Shown: positions 10,088 through 21,075, counted from the first letter of the stretch. The stretch: 50,468 bases of DNA from Curvibacter sp. GWA2_64_110 (GCA_001797315.1 MGPC01000039.1:1-50468); one strand, 5' to 3'. Notes: generated by a model not told the origin, from the letters alone. Program-made: numbers and translations.

Positions 10088-10921
10088 ATGGCTGACTCCA
10101 CCGCTGCCGGCCCAGTGCCGGCTCTTTGGGCTCAGGCGGCAGCTGCGCCCGCAGCTCCGCCGCGCAAGAGCAGTTGGGGCAAGACCTTGCCTTTCATCGG
10201 GCCGGTTCTGCTCTTCATCGTGTGGGATCTGGTGGTGCGTCTCGGTGCCATCAAGGCCATTCTGTTGCCGCCACCTGCCGAGACCGTGACCACTCTGATC
10301 AATGGTCTGGCCGGCGGACCGCTGCTCAAGGACTTTGCCATCACCCTGTGGCGAACCATCCAGGCCTTCCTGATCGCGGCCGTGGTCGGCGTTCCCCTTG
10401 GAGTGGTGCTGGGCAGCACCGAGAAGGCCTACCGCAGTGTGGAGTTCCTGATTGACTTCTTCCGTTCCACGCCTTCTTCCGCATTGATCCCGTTGTTCCT
10501 GATGATCTTCGGGGTATCCGACATCAACAAGGTGGCCATCGCTGCCTTTGGTGCGATCCTGATCGTGATCTTCAATAGCGCTTACGGTGTGATCAATGCG
10601 CGCAAGCAGCGTGTGATGGCGGCCAAGGTGATGGGCGCATCACGCTGGCAGATCTTCAAGGACGTACTGGTCTGGGAAAGCCTGCAGCCCAGTTTCGTGG
10701 GCCTGCGCTCGGCGGTGTCCATGGCGCTGGTGATCGTGATCGTGGCTGAAATGTTCATCGGCTCCGACAGCGGGTTGGGCAATCGCATCATCAACTCCCA
10801 ACAGATCATGAATGTGCGCGACATGTACGCCTCGATTCTTTCGGCAGGGGCCCTGGGGTATGCGCTCAACATCCTGTTCCTGGTTTTTGAACGCCGCATC
10901 GTGCATTGGAGTGGAAGATGA
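10088..10921 (+). CDS. ABC transporter permease (SsuC/TauC type)
   Basis: It is a 277-residue inner-membrane protein from ATG 10088 (AAAGG upstream; a TTG at 10079 is less likely). It has about six transmembrane segments and the family's cytoplasmic EAA-like loop (AAKVMGASRWQIFKDVLVWES, about residues 180-200), which contacts the ATPase. It starts five bases after the binding-protein stop and its own stop overlaps the ATPase start (ATGA), so the importer genes are translationally coupled. Confidence 0.92.
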   Translation: MADSTAAGPVPALWAQAAAAPAAPPRKSSWGKTLPFIGPVLLFIVWDLVVRLGAIKAILLPPPAETVTTLINGLAGGPLLKDFAITLWRTIQAFLIAAVVGVPLGVVLGSTEKAYRSVEFLIDFFRSTPSSALIPLFLMIFGVSDINKVAIAAFGAILIVIFNSAYGVINARKQRVMAAKVMGASRWQIFKDVLVWESLQPSFVGLRSAVSMALVIVIVAEMFIGSDSGLGNRIINSQQIMNVRDMYASILSAGALGYALNILFLVFERRIVHWSGR

Positions 10922-11739
10922 GTGTCGTATTGAATGCCCCTGTTGTGGCCGATGTGCCGGTGTCAACCTTCAAACCCGGTCCGGCCGGCACGCACATCAC
11001 CATCCGCGGCCTGACCAAGTACTTTGCGGGATGGCCGCTGTACGAGAACTTCGATCTCGACATTCCCAAAGGCAAGATCGTCTCGGTCTTCGGGCCCAAC
11101 GGCTGCGGCAAGTCAACGCTGATCAACATGATCGCCGGGCTCATCCCGGTCGACGCCGGAGAAATCCTGTTCGACGGCAAGTCACTCAAGGACACCAAGA
11201 TCGGCTACGTCTTCCAGAACTACCGCGAGGCAATGTTCCCCTGGATGCGCACCATCGACAACATTGCCTACCCGCTCAAGCTGGAGGGCAAGTCCAAGGC
11301 CGAGGTGGACCGGCGCATGGCCGAACTGGTGGCCAGCTTCGATGTCAAGTTCGACCTGAACCGCTATCCCTACGAACTTTCAGGCGGCCAGCAGCAGACG
11401 GCCTCCATCATGCGCGCGCTGGCACCCAAGCCCGAGGTGCTGTTTCTGGATGAACCCTTCTCGGCGCTTGACTTCGAGATGACGCTGTTCATCCGCGAGA
11501 AGCTGCAGGAGGTCTTCATGCAGACGGGTACCACCATGCTGCTGGTCTCGCACGATCTGGAAGAGGCGGTTTACCTGGCTGACCAGGTGCTGCTACTGAC
11601 CAAGCGGCCTACCCGCGTCGCCGAGATACTGCCCTACAACGACCCGCGTCCGCGTACGGTTGAGACCCTGTCCGAGCCTAGCTTCGTCCGTACCAAGAAG
11701 CTCAGTCTGGAGATCTTTCAGCGCGAGGTGCGGCGCTAG
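10918..11739 (+). CDS. ABC transporter ATP-binding protein (SsuB/TauB type)
   Basis: The product is 273 residues from ATG 10918, overlapping the permease stop. It has Walker A GPNGCGKST, a Q-loop (VFQNYREAMFPWM), signature LSGGQQQTASIMRAL, Walker B VLFLDEPFSALD and a switch His in LLVSHDLEEA. The signature helix has Thr where most importer ATPases have Arg (LSGGQQQR); this does not remove a catalytic residue. It energises uptake of the compound bound by the 9066-10082 product. Confidence 0.93.
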   Translation: MSVVLNAPVVADVPVSTFKPGPAGTHITIRGLTKYFAGWPLYENFDLDIPKGKIVSVFGPNGCGKSTLINMIAGLIPVDAGEILFDGKSLKDTKIGYVFQNYREAMFPWMRTIDNIAYPLKLEGKSKAEVDRRMAELVASFDVKFDLNRYPYELSGGQQQTASIMRALAPKPEVLFLDEPFSALDFEMTLFIREKLQEVFMQTGTTMLLVSHDLEEAVYLADQVLLLTKRPTRVAEILPYNDPRPRTVETLSEPSFVRTKKLSLEIFQREVRR

Positions 11740-11758
11740 CACGCAGCAGGAGCAGATC

Positions 11759-11974
11759 ATGAGCGAGAGTGAAGCCCTCAGTTACGTACAAGCCAGCGCC
11801 CTGGCCTTGGGTCTACCGCTGAGCGCGGACCGCGCACAGCGCGTGGCGATCCACTTGCAGCGCACCGCCGCTCTGGCCGAACGGCTGGAGCAGTTTCCGT
11901 TGACGCCCGAAGACGAGCTGGCCGAGATCTATCATCCGCAGCGGCCCGAGCCGGGACAGGATTCCAAGCGATGA
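11759..11974 (+). CDS. atzG: AtzG-like small subunit (DUF4089)
   Basis: This 71-residue protein starts at ATG 11759 behind CAGGAG. It resembles DUF4089/AtzG, a GatC-like partner that stabilises the amidohydrolase AtzE: helical N-terminus (ALSYVQASALALGLPLSADR) and a short acidic-proline tail (PEDELAEIYHPQ) of the type that wraps around the amidase. Its stop overlaps the AtzE-like start by 4 bases, as expected for subunits of one complex. The call depends on context as well as sequence because the protein is short. Confidence 0.85.
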   Translation: MSESEALSYVQASALALGLPLSADRAQRVAIHLQRTAALAERLEQFPLTPEDELAEIYHPQRPEPGQDSKR

Positions 11975-13368
11975 CCCATTCCATTCTGCGCACGCACGCA
12001 CTGGCCAGCGCCATTGCCAGCGGCGAACTCGCCGCCGTCGAAGTGCTGGAGCAATACATCGAGCGCATCGAGGTCACCGACAGTCGTGTCAATGCTTTCA
12101 CGGGCAAGAGCTACGCGCGCGCCCGCGGCGAAGCTGCGGCCGTTGATGCAGCGCGCGCGCGTGGCGAGGCGTTGCCACCACTGGCCGGCGTTCCCTACGC
12201 AGTGAAAAATCTGTTTGATATTGAGGGCGGGATCACGCTGGCGGGATCGAAAATCAACTGCACCCACGCACCCGCAGAAGCGGACGCCGTGCTAGTGCAG
12301 CGCATGCAGCAGGCAGGTGCGGTATTGGTGGGCTCGCTCAACATGGACGAGTATGCCTACGGTTTCACCACAGAGAACACGCATTACGGACCTTGCCGCA
12401 ATCCGCACAACCTCTCACGCATCGCTGGCGGCTCCTCCGGCGGTTCAGGGGCTGCCGTGGCAGCTGGCCAGGTGCCGCTGGCGCTCGGCTCGGACACCAA
12501 CGGTTCGATCCGCGTGCCGTCTTCCCTATGTGGAGTCTGGGGCCTCAAGCCTACCTTCGGCCGTCTATCGCGCCGCGGCAGCTACCCTTTCGTGCACAGT
12601 ATCGACCATCTCGGCCCCTTTGCCGATTCGGTCGAAGGCTTGACCCTGGCTTATGACGCGCTGCAATACCCTGATCCGCTGGATCCTGGTTGCCACGTAC
12701 TGCAAGTGCAGCCGATCGGCGGCAGTCTTGGCTTGGGTGTGGCAGGCTTGCGCGTCGGCATGCTGGGCGGTTACTTTCATGAAAATGCGACGCCACCAGC
12801 CCGCGCGGCTGTGATGGCTGCCGCGCGAATTCTGGGAGCGACCGACCTAGTTGAGTGGCCCGAACCGGAGCTTGCTCGCGCTGCAGCTTTCATTGTCACC
12901 GCCAGCGAGGGCGGCAGCCTGCACCTGACCGACCTGCGCACCCGCGCTGACGATTTCGAGCCGCTATCGGTGGACCGTTTCATCGCCGGGGCTCTACAGC
13001 CAGCGGCGTGGTACCTGCGAGCCCAGCGCTTTCGCCGGATTTATCGCACCCAGGTCCAGGCGCTGTTCAGCCAGTGGGATGTGCTGCTGGCGCCAGCCAC
13101 ACCCGTGGCCGCGCCGCCCATCGGTACCGAGTGGCTGGACATCAACGGCCAGCAGCATCCTTGCCGCCCGGCCATGGGTTTGCTGACCCAGCCCATTTCC
13201 TTTGCCGGCTGCCCTGTGGTGGCCGCACCGCTGTGGCCCGAAGGCACGGACGGGCTACCCATTGGTGTGCAGGTAATCGCTGCGCCGTGGCGTGAGGACC
13301 TGGCCTTGCGTGCTGCGCTGCTGTTGCAGCAGTCTGGTCTTGCTGGCCTTAAGGCCGTGGAGCTCTGA
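11971..13368 (+). CDS. atzE: AtzE-family amidohydrolase (1-carboxybiuret hydrolase-like)
   Basis: It is a 465-residue amidase-signature enzyme. Catalytic residues are visible: Lys79 (GVPYAVKNLFD), cis-Ser155 in GGSSGGSG and nucleophile Ser179 in SDTNGSIR. The GatA-like fold and the adjacent AtzG subunit identify the AtzEG complex. In the cyanuric-acid pathway AtzEG deaminates 1-carboxybiuret to 1,3-dicarboxyurea. No cyanuric acid hydrolase (atzD) is present here, so the natural substrate may be another carboxylated ureide. It is followed without a gap by the AtzH-like gene. Confidence 0.88.
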   Translation: MTHSILRTHALASAIASGELAAVEVLEQYIERIEVTDSRVNAFTGKSYARARGEAAAVDAARARGEALPPLAGVPYAVKNLFDIEGGITLAGSKINCTHAPAEADAVLVQRMQQAGAVLVGSLNMDEYAYGFTTENTHYGPCRNPHNLSRIAGGSSGGSGAAVAAGQVPLALGSDTNGSIRVPSSLCGVWGLKPTFGRLSRRGSYPFVHSIDHLGPFADSVEGLTLAYDALQYPDPLDPGCHVLQVQPIGGSLGLGVAGLRVGMLGGYFHENATPPARAAVMAAARILGATDLVEWPEPELARAAAFIVTASEGGSLHLTDLRTRADDFEPLSVDRFIAGALQPAAWYLRAQRFRRIYRTQVQALFSQWDVLLAPATPVAAPPIGTEWLDINGQQHPCRPAMGLLTQPISFAGCPVVAAPLWPEGTDGLPIGVQVIAAPWREDLALRAALLLQQSGLAGLKAVEL

Positions 13369-13755
13369 ATGGAAATCAACCTGCCAGATGTGCTGGCTGA
13401 AGTCACCGCGGTATTCCTGCGCTATGAGCAGGCGCTGGTGGGCAATGATGTAGCCGTGCTCGACGAGCTGTTCTGGGATAGCCCGCACACGCTGCGCTAC
13501 GGTGCGACCGAAAACCTCTACGGTTATGGCGCCATCTGCGCCTTCCGGGCAGGACGCTCACCGCAGGGACTGGCGCGTGAACTCGTCCACACCGTCATCA
13601 CCACCTACGGCCACGACTTCGCGACCGCCAACACAGAGTTCCGGCGCCAGGGCAATGCACGCTCCGGACGTCAGAGTCAGACCTGGCTGCGTACGGCGCA
13701 GGGTTGGCGAGTGGTGGCTGCGCATGTTAGTCTGCTTGACCCGCCGGCATTCTGA
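13369..13755 (+). CDS. atzH: AtzH-like protein (DUF3225, SnoaL-like fold)
   Basis: The product is 128 residues; its ATG abuts the preceding TGA. It matches DUF3225/AtzH, reported to convert 1,3-dicarboxyurea to allophanate. The two residues reported as essential in AtzH (Tyr22 and Arg46, recalled from the literature) have counterparts at Tyr19 (FLRYEQAL) and Arg43 (HTLRYG) with the same 24-residue spacing. The block [12 protein letters not shown] and C-terminal [18 protein letters not shown] fit a SnoaL-like cone. Its place between AtzE-like and the regulator completes a G-E-H-F set with the upstream hydrolase. Confidence 0.87.
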   Translation: MEINLPDVLAEVTAVFLRYEQALVGNDVAVLDELFWDSPHTLRYGATENLYGYGAICAFRAGRSPQGLARELVHTVITTYGHDFATANTEFRRQGNARSGRQSQTWLRTAQGWRVVAAHVSLLDPPAF

Positions 13756-13818
13756 ATCATGAGTCGATTCTCGCCGTTTCCTTGCCCCGCCTTGCGGAAT
13801 CCTAAGTAGAGTTTCGCC

Positions 13819-14538
13819 GTGTACACCGTCAGTCGTCGTCCTCATCCTAGCCTTGCCGATGCGCCGGCCTTCCATTCGCGTGCCGACATGGTCTATGACC
13901 AGCTCAAGCGTGACGTGGCCGACTTCAAGCTGATCCCCGGTGACCGCTTCACCGAAAACGAACTCAGCGAACGTTTGGGCGTGTCACGCACGCCGGTGCG
14001 ACAAGCGCTGTTCCGGTTGCAGCAGGAAGGCTATGTCGAAGTGCTGTTTCGCAACGGCTGGCGTGTGCTGCCCTTCGACTTCGAACTGTTCGAGCAGCTG
14101 TACGACCTGCGCATGGTGCTGGAGACAACGGCTGTGCAGCGCCTGTGTTCCGACAGCGTCAAAATCGATCGTGCCCTGCTGGATCAGTTGGCTGCCATCT
14201 GGCTAGCTCCTGTCGCAGATCGCAGCACAGATATCCGCCAGGTCGCGCAGTGGGACGAAGCGTTCCATTGCACTCTTATGGCTGCTGCAGGCAATGCCGA
14301 GATGGCGCGCGTGCACCGGGATGTGACCGAGCGCATCCGCATCATCCGCCGGCTTGATTTCACCAAGCAGGCCCGCATCAACGCGACCTACGATGAACAC
14401 GCCGAGATATTGCGCGCCATCCAATACAAGCGCAGCGACCAAGCCATGCTTCTGCTGCGCGCCCACATCCAGACCAGCCAGTCCGAGGTGCGCAAGATCA
14501 CCCTGCATCAGATACATCTGGCGCGTGAGCACGATTGA
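13819..14538 (+). CDS. GntR-family regulator, FCD type
   Basis: The product is 239 residues from GTG 13819; ATG 13888 is an alternative, but family members usually have some residues before the VYDQLKRDVADF helix. The winged helix includes SERLGVSRTPVRQALFRLQQ, and an FCD ligand domain (about residues 90-230; YDLRMVLETTAVQRL, Asp/His-rich metal-type pocket) follows. It is last in the nitrogen operon and the likely regulator of it through TGTATACA at 7285-7292. The start region itself contains the palindrome GTGTACAC, which may allow autoregulation (inference). Confidence 0.9.
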   Translation: MYTVSRRPHPSLADAPAFHSRADMVYDQLKRDVADFKLIPGDRFTENELSERLGVSRTPVRQALFRLQQEGYVEVLFRNGWRVLPFDFELFEQLYDLRMVLETTAVQRLCSDSVKIDRALLDQLAAIWLAPVADRSTDIRQVAQWDEAFHCTLMAAAGNAEMARVHRDVTERIRIIRRLDFTKQARINATYDEHAEILRAIQYKRSDQAMLLLRAHIQTSQSEVRKITLHQIHLAREHD

Positions 14539-14734
14539 GCAGGCTGCCGTGGTTGAAACACCTGGTTCCCTGCAAGGTAATGAAAGTGCAGTCCTTTTGT
14601 TAGCGCTGGTCGGAACTCAGGCGTAGCGGCTTGCTCGCATGGTTCGATACAATTCAAAATCATCTTCCTGACGACTGCGTTGTACGTCTCGCAATCAAGA
14701 CGCGGCGCCCGAACATGAGAGGAAGACACGCACC

Positions 14735-15667
14735 ATGAGCACCCTGATCTACACCCACCAAGCCTGTTTCGACCACAAACCCGGCCCACACCACCCCGAG
14801 TCGCCCGAGCGTCTGGAAGCTGTGCTGGCCGCGTTGAAGACGCCGGAGTTCGCCGACGCCGTCTGGCGCGATGCCCCGCTGGGCACCTTCGAGCAGGTGC
14901 TGCACATCCACACGCCCGATTACGTGGAGGACGTGCAGGCCGCGTCGCCCACCGAGGGCTACCGCGCGCTGGACGCCGGCGACACCATCCTGTCGCCCGG
15001 CTCGCTGGAGGCGGTGATGCGTTGCGTGGGCGCGGCCTGCGCCGGGGTGGACGATGTGGTGGCCCAGCAGGCCAGGAATGTGTTTTGTGCCACGCGCCCC
15101 TGCGGCCACCACGCCGAGGCGGACAAGGCCATGGGCTTTTGCGTCTTCAATCAGGCGGCCATTGCCGCCATCCATGCGCGCCAGCAGCACGGCATCCAGC
15201 GTGTGGCGGTGGTGGACTTTGACGTGCACCACGGCAACGGCACGCAGAGCTCGTTTTACGACGACCCGGACCTGTTCTACGGCTCCTGCCACCAGGGGCA
15301 GTTCTACCCGGGCACCGGTGCGCGCCACGAGACCGGCGTGGCCCACAACATCGTCAACATGCCGTTCCCCCGCGGCACTGGCTCGGCGGCCTTTCGCGCG
15401 GCCATGTCGGACGTGCTGCTGCCGGCGCTGCGCGAGTTCGCGCCCGAGCTGCTCATCATCTCGGCAGGCTTCGACGCCCACCACCTGGACCCGCTGGGTG
15501 GCCTGAAGTTCACCGATGACGACTACCACTGGATCACACGCGAGCTGCTGCAGGTGGCCGATGAGACGGCCGGCGGCCGCGTGGTGTCGGTGCTCGAAGG
15601 CGGCTACAGCCTGGAAGGCCTGGCCAGCGGCACCGCTGCGCACGTGCGCGCCTTGATGGGGCGCTAA
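14735..15667 (+). CDS. Histone deacetylase-family deacetylase
   Basis: It is a 310-residue class II HDAC-like enzyme with GAGAGGAAG upstream of the ATG. Zn-amidohydrolase features are present: the His pair in RPCGHHAEADKAMGFC (about residues 125-126), the metal ligands in VDFDVHHGNGTQ (Asp163, His165), a third Asp in ISAGFDAHHLDPL, and LEGGYSLEGLA near the C-terminus. Bacterial members deacetylate acetyl-polyamines, acetyl-lysines or similar amides in the cytoplasm. The exact substrate cannot be read from the sequence. It is a single-gene unit ended by the terminator at 15763. Confidence 0.93.
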   Translation: MSTLIYTHQACFDHKPGPHHPESPERLEAVLAALKTPEFADAVWRDAPLGTFEQVLHIHTPDYVEDVQAASPTEGYRALDAGDTILSPGSLEAVMRCVGAACAGVDDVVAQQARNVFCATRPCGHHAEADKAMGFCVFNQAAIAAIHARQQHGIQRVAVVDFDVHHGNGTQSSFYDDPDLFYGSCHQGQFYPGTGARHETGVAHNIVNMPFPRGTGSAAFRAAMSDVLLPALREFAPELLIISAGFDAHHLDPLGGLKFTDDDYHWITRELLQVADETAGGRVVSVLEGGYSLEGLASGTAAHVRALMGR

Positions 15668-15695
15668 CGTCGTGCTACTCTGCAACGACGCAAGA

Positions 15696-15755
15696 TGCTA
15701 TTGATTCAGTAGCGCCTTGCGCATATTCAGAAAGGGCTACAGGCCTTTTTGATGC
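15696..15755 (+). repeat. Comamonadaceae-type intergenic repeat, copy 2
   Basis: It shares TGCTATTGATTCAGTAGC exactly with copy 1 at 2106-2166 and has the same layout (AAGGGCT, GGCC, TTTTTGATGC). As with copy 1, a terminator starting with an A-rich run and ACCCGCC follows within ten bases, which suggests the repeat and terminator travel or evolve together. Confidence 0.75.
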
Positions 15756-15762
15756 CTAAAAT

Positions 15763-15797
15763 AAAACCCGCCCTTGGCTTATGCCAGAGCGGGTTTT
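15763..15797. terminator. Intrinsic terminator between convergent HDAC and copA genes
   Basis: AAAACCCGC pairs with GCGGGTTTT and an inner TGGC/GCCA extends the stem. A/T runs on both sides make it usable in both directions. Confidence 0.85.
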
Positions 15798-15841
15798 CTC
15801 ATGTAGGGTGGCAACAGCGTGCCTGTAGCCGCAGCCTTCGG

Positions 15842-18007
<2,166 letters not shown>

Positions 18008-18034
18008 GGGAACTTCCTGACGCATGCCCTGTCG

Positions 18035-18526
18035 CTAGCGCCCCCATTTGCGCCGCAGCTGCTCCTTCTGTTCGTTGGTCAGAATGGCGTCGATCCGTTT
18101 GCGCGCCTTGAGGGAGGACTCGAACATTTCCTTCTGCGCGTCCACCATGGTGTTGAACGCCTTGCGGGCCTCCGTCTCGTCCAGCCCGCCGGGGCCGAAC
18201 ATGTTGTTCATGTGGAAGCCTTGCTGCTGCATGTTGCCCATGAGCTGCCAGTGCGCCTTTGCGGTTTCCTCCTGGATCTGGTCGATCTTCTTGCGCTGAT
18301 CCGCGCTGAGGTCGAGCCCCCAGTAGTCACCGCGCCCGGCATAACCGCCCATCATGCCGGGGCCCATGCCATAGCCATAGCCGCCTTGGCCATAGCCGCC
18401 CATCATGCCCGGGCCGATGCCACCGCCGTAGCCCCCCATCATCCCGGCGCCCATGCCGTAGGGCTGGGCCCAGGCCGAACCGACGAGTAAAAGACCGGCT
18501 ATCGTCGTCGACAGTACTTTTTTCAT
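18035..18526 (-). CDS. Periplasmic Spy/CpxP-like protein with Met/Gly-rich segment
   Basis: The product is 163 residues from ATG 18526 (MKKVLSTTIAG), preceded by AGGAG; upstream in-frame starts are less likely. A signal peptide ends ...GSAWAQ. The mature N-terminus has three copies of a GMMGGY unit within a Gly/Met/Tyr-rich stretch (about residues 24-65), a plausible Cu(I)-binding region. The remainder is helical with LTXXQ-type motifs (LSADQRKKIDQIQ and LTNEQKEQLRR), as in Spy, CpxP and CnrX-like proteins. Position directly upstream of copA suggests a periplasmic copper buffer or sensor. The copper role is inferred from Met content and neighbourhood. Confidence 0.85.
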   Translation of the reverse strand: MKKVLSTTIAGLLLVGSAWAQPYGMGAGMMGGYGGGIGPGMMGGYGQGGYGYGMGPGMMGGYAGRGDYWGLDLSADQRKKIDQIQEETAKAHWQLMGNMQQQGFHMNNMFGPGGLDETEARKAFNTMVDAQKEMFESSLKARKRIDAILTNEQKEQLRRKWGR

Positions 18527-18721
18527 AGTCATCTCCTGTGCAGTTGATGGGCGCTGAATCATGACGTCGAGAAGCTGCGCCCTGAACTCTCCCCGGTATC
18601 TGCATTCTCTTCCCGCCTGCAGTGCCGTGTGCATATCCACACTCTGCGCTCAGGTATCAGGCGCATGCGGCATGCCGGTGGGGCCGTTGGTGGGGGATAG
18701 CGGGTAGACGCTGCAGACGGA

Positions 18722-19156
18722 TCAATCGTCGTCGGCTCGGCGAGTGCGGGCGCGTTGCACGAGCACCGCGACCAGCAGCACCGCAGCGGCCGAACCTGCC
18801 ATGACCGGCGAGGCCGAGAGCAGCTTGGTCAGACTATCGACAGAGTTGACGCTGACCTGTTGCACACGCTCGACCAGGGCCATCACATCTTTGGCTTGCA
18901 CTTTCTGTGCATCCTCGAAGCGGATCGGCATGTTCGGCCACCCGCTGCTGAAGCGGATTTTGGCGAAGATGCCATCGGCAACGGCGATGAGCGAGAGAAT
19001 GCCCAGCGGTTTGAGCAGTTGCTCCAGCAAACTGATGCGCAACTCCGGCGGCGCCGTTTCATAGACTTGCGCCACCAGCTGTGCGATCTGGCTCTCCGAC
19101 GCTTGGCCGCCTGGGGCCTCCACGGCAGGGACTTTCTGGGTATCGTTGAGATTCAT
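18722..19156 (-). CDS. Small membrane-anchored protein of unknown function
   Basis: This 144-residue protein is not recognised. GAGGGTGG lies about six bases before the ATG, supporting expression. It has a hydrophilic N-terminus, a hydrophobic patch (about residues 50-65; LGILSLIAVADGIFAKI), a central region predicted to be helical (KVQAKDVMALVERVQQVSV) and one C-terminal transmembrane segment (about 116-134; VMAGSAAAVLLVAVLVQ) followed by a basic, then acidic tail. This looks like a tail-anchored protein. It is on the same strand as the copper genes but separated from them by 195 bases, so co-transcription is unclear. Confidence 0.7.
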   Translation of the reverse strand: MNLNDTQKVPAVEAPGGQASESQIAQLVAQVYETAPPELRISLLEQLLKPLGILSLIAVADGIFAKIRFSSGWPNMPIRFEDAQKVQAKDVMALVERVQQVSVNSVDSLTKLLSASPVMAGSAAAVLLVAVLVQRARTRRADDD

Positions 19157-19531
19157 GGCATGCCACCCTCATTGATTGGGCCAACGCAAATGCACTCCAT
19201 CCGCCCAAAAATCGAAGTGCATCAATTCATCAAGACAATGATGAACAACCTGACGGTATGGGCCCCAACAATGGCTTCCGTCATGCCATCGCGCAAAGTC
19301 TTTCTGCGAAACAAATGCGAGCGGCTATCTTGACGGCGGATCATGAATCTTTCATGGCAACTTTGTAAGTTTCTGTGATGCTTTTTCTCCTGCCGAGGCT
19401 TGGTGGCGGAAAGACCACATGAATTCTCCGTAGCGCCCCGAGCGCAGACCTGATGCGGCCTGGCCTGATGAGCGCTCGGTGGCACAATCGCCCGTCCTGA
19501 CTCCGGGCCTTGGCCATCACGTTTTCTTTTC
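19157..19531. other. Gene-free stretch between divergent genes
   Basis: These 375 bases separate the minus-strand membrane protein from the plus-strand Hsp70-like gene and must hold both promoters. TTGACG at 19333 and its surroundings look promoter-like, but no convincing -10 element is at standard spacing. I see no gene, repeat or RNA motif here. Confidence 0.6.
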
Positions 19532-20788
19532 ATGACACTTTCACTCCAGGGCACCCTCGGCATTGACTTCGGTACCTCCAATTCGGCCATCGCCTGGGCC
19601 GAGCCCCATGGCGCGGCGCGCCTGATTCCGCTGGAGGGCGCGGCCACCGCCATGCCCACGGCGGTGTTCTACAACAGCGAAGACCTCAGCACCCATTTCG
19701 GCCGCGACGCCGTGGCGCAGTACCTGGACGGCACCGAGGGGCGGCTGATGCGCTCGCTCAAGAGTCTGCTGGGCAGCCCGCTGCTGCTGGAGACGACCGT
19801 CGTCAACCACCGGCAGGTGAGTTTCCAGGACATCATTGCCACCTTCCTGGCCACGCTGCGCGAGCGCGCCACCCAGGCGCTGGGCGCTGCGCCCACGCGC
19901 GTGGTGATGGGGCGGCCGGTGCACTTTGTGGACGACGACCCCGAGCGCGATGCGCTGGCACAAGCGTCCTTGCTGCAGGCGGCGCAGGCGGTGGGTTTTA
20001 CCGAGGTGTCGTTCCAGCTGGAGCCGATTGCCGCGGCGCTGGACTACGAGCGCCGACTGGACAAGGAGAGCACGGTGTTGGTGGTGGACCTGGGCGGCGG
20101 CACCTCGGACTTCTCCGTGGTGCGCCTGGGGCCGCAGCGGATGGCGCAGGCCGACCGCTCGCAGGACGTGCTGGCCACCACCGGCGTGCACATCGGTGGC
20201 ACCGACTTCGACCAGAAACTTAGCCTGGAGCAGGTGATGCCGCTGCTGGGCTACCGCCATCTGGGGCCGCAGGGGCGCGAGGTGCCCAGCCGCATCTTCT
20301 TCGACCTCTCCACCTGGCACCTGATCAACTGGCTGTACCAGCCGCGGGCCCTGAGCGACGCGCAGGCTCTGTGGACCAACTACGCCGATGCGCGCCTGCA
20401 CCAGCGACTGATGCGCGTGCTGACACAGCGTTATGGCCACCACATTGCGCACGAGGTGGAGCAGGCCAAGATCCGCTGCTCGCAGCAGGATGCCGATGCC
20501 ACCATGGACTTGTCGTATGTAGAGGCGAATCTGGCCGCGCCGATGACGGGGAGCGCCATGCAGGCGCACCTGCACGCCCTGCTGGCACGCACCGTGGCCT
20601 GCGCGCGCGAGTGCGTGCAGCGCGCGGGCCTGACGAACAGCGCGCTGGATGCCATCTACCTCACCGGCGGTTCCTCGGCCCTGCGGCCGTTCCAGCGTGC
20701 CTTGCAAGCCGAGTTTGCCGGCGTGGCGCTGGTGGAGGGCGACCTCTTTGGCGGCGTGGCCTCAGGCCTGGCCTACACCCGGCGTTAA
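19532..20788 (+). CDS. Hsp70-family ATPase, YegD-like (no peptide-binding domain)
   Basis: The 418-residue protein consists of little more than the actin/Hsp70 nucleotide-binding fold. Visible are phosphate 1 (GIDFGTSNSAIAW), phosphate 2 (VVDLGGGTSDFSVV) and the adenosine motif (YLTGGSSALRPFQ). It ends shortly after the ATPase core (GGVASGLAYTRR), so the substrate-binding and lid domains of DnaK are absent, as in E. coli YegD (about 450 residues). It is cytosolic; the function of this subfamily is unsettled. No strong ribosome-binding site precedes the ATG. It converges on the DUF3297 gene. Confidence 0.88.
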   Translation: MTLSLQGTLGIDFGTSNSAIAWAEPHGAARLIPLEGAATAMPTAVFYNSEDLSTHFGRDAVAQYLDGTEGRLMRSLKSLLGSPLLLETTVVNHRQVSFQDIIATFLATLRERATQALGAAPTRVVMGRPVHFVDDDPERDALAQASLLQAAQAVGFTEVSFQLEPIAAALDYERRLDKESTVLVVDLGGGTSDFSVVRLGPQRMAQADRSQDVLATTGVHIGGTDFDQKLSLEQVMPLLGYRHLGPQGREVPSRIFFDLSTWHLINWLYQPRALSDAQALWTNYADARLHQRLMRVLTQRYGHHIAHEVEQAKIRCSQQDADATMDLSYVEANLAAPMTGSAMQAHLHALLARTVACARECVQRAGLTNSALDAIYLTGGSSALRPFQRALQAEFAGVALVEGDLFGGVASGLAYTRR

Positions 20789-20826
20789 GCCGCGGCCGAG
20801 CCGCGCTGATGGCCTGGCCGCGTCGC

Positions 20827-21075
20827 TCAGAGGTAAAACGCTTCGACCTTGCCCTTGAGCTTGAGCATCAACGGGTTGCCCTTGCGGTCCAGCGTCTTGC
20901 CGGCGGGCACTTTCACCCAGCCTTCGCTGATGCAGTATTCCTCGACGTCCATGCGTACCTTGTCGTTGAAGCGGATGCCGACCTCATGCTCGAACACGGC
21001 GGCCACGTAATGCGGGCTGCGCGGGTCGATGGAGAGGTGGTCGGGCAAGGCGGGGCGTTGCGTGGTGTCGGTCAT
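20827..21075 (-). CDS. DUF3297 family protein
   Basis: This 82-residue cytosolic protein matches the DUF3297 pattern: LPDHLSIDPRSPHYV at the N-terminus, GIRFNDKVRMDVEEYCISEGW in the middle and GKTLDRKGNPLMLKLKGKV near the end. Such proteins are common and short in proteobacteria and have no assigned role. It starts 38 bases after the yebC-like stop on the same strand and may be co-transcribed with it. Confidence 0.82.
   Translation of the reverse strand: MTDTTQRPALPDHLSIDPRSPHYVAAVFEHEVGIRFNDKVRMDVEEYCISEGWVKVPAGKTLDRKGNPLMLKLKGKVEAFYL

Noticed and set aside
14660-15685. Long minus-strand frame opposite the deacetylase gene
   Set aside because: Catalytic motifs of the deacetylase are intact on the plus strand, and the opposing frame has no recognisable features.
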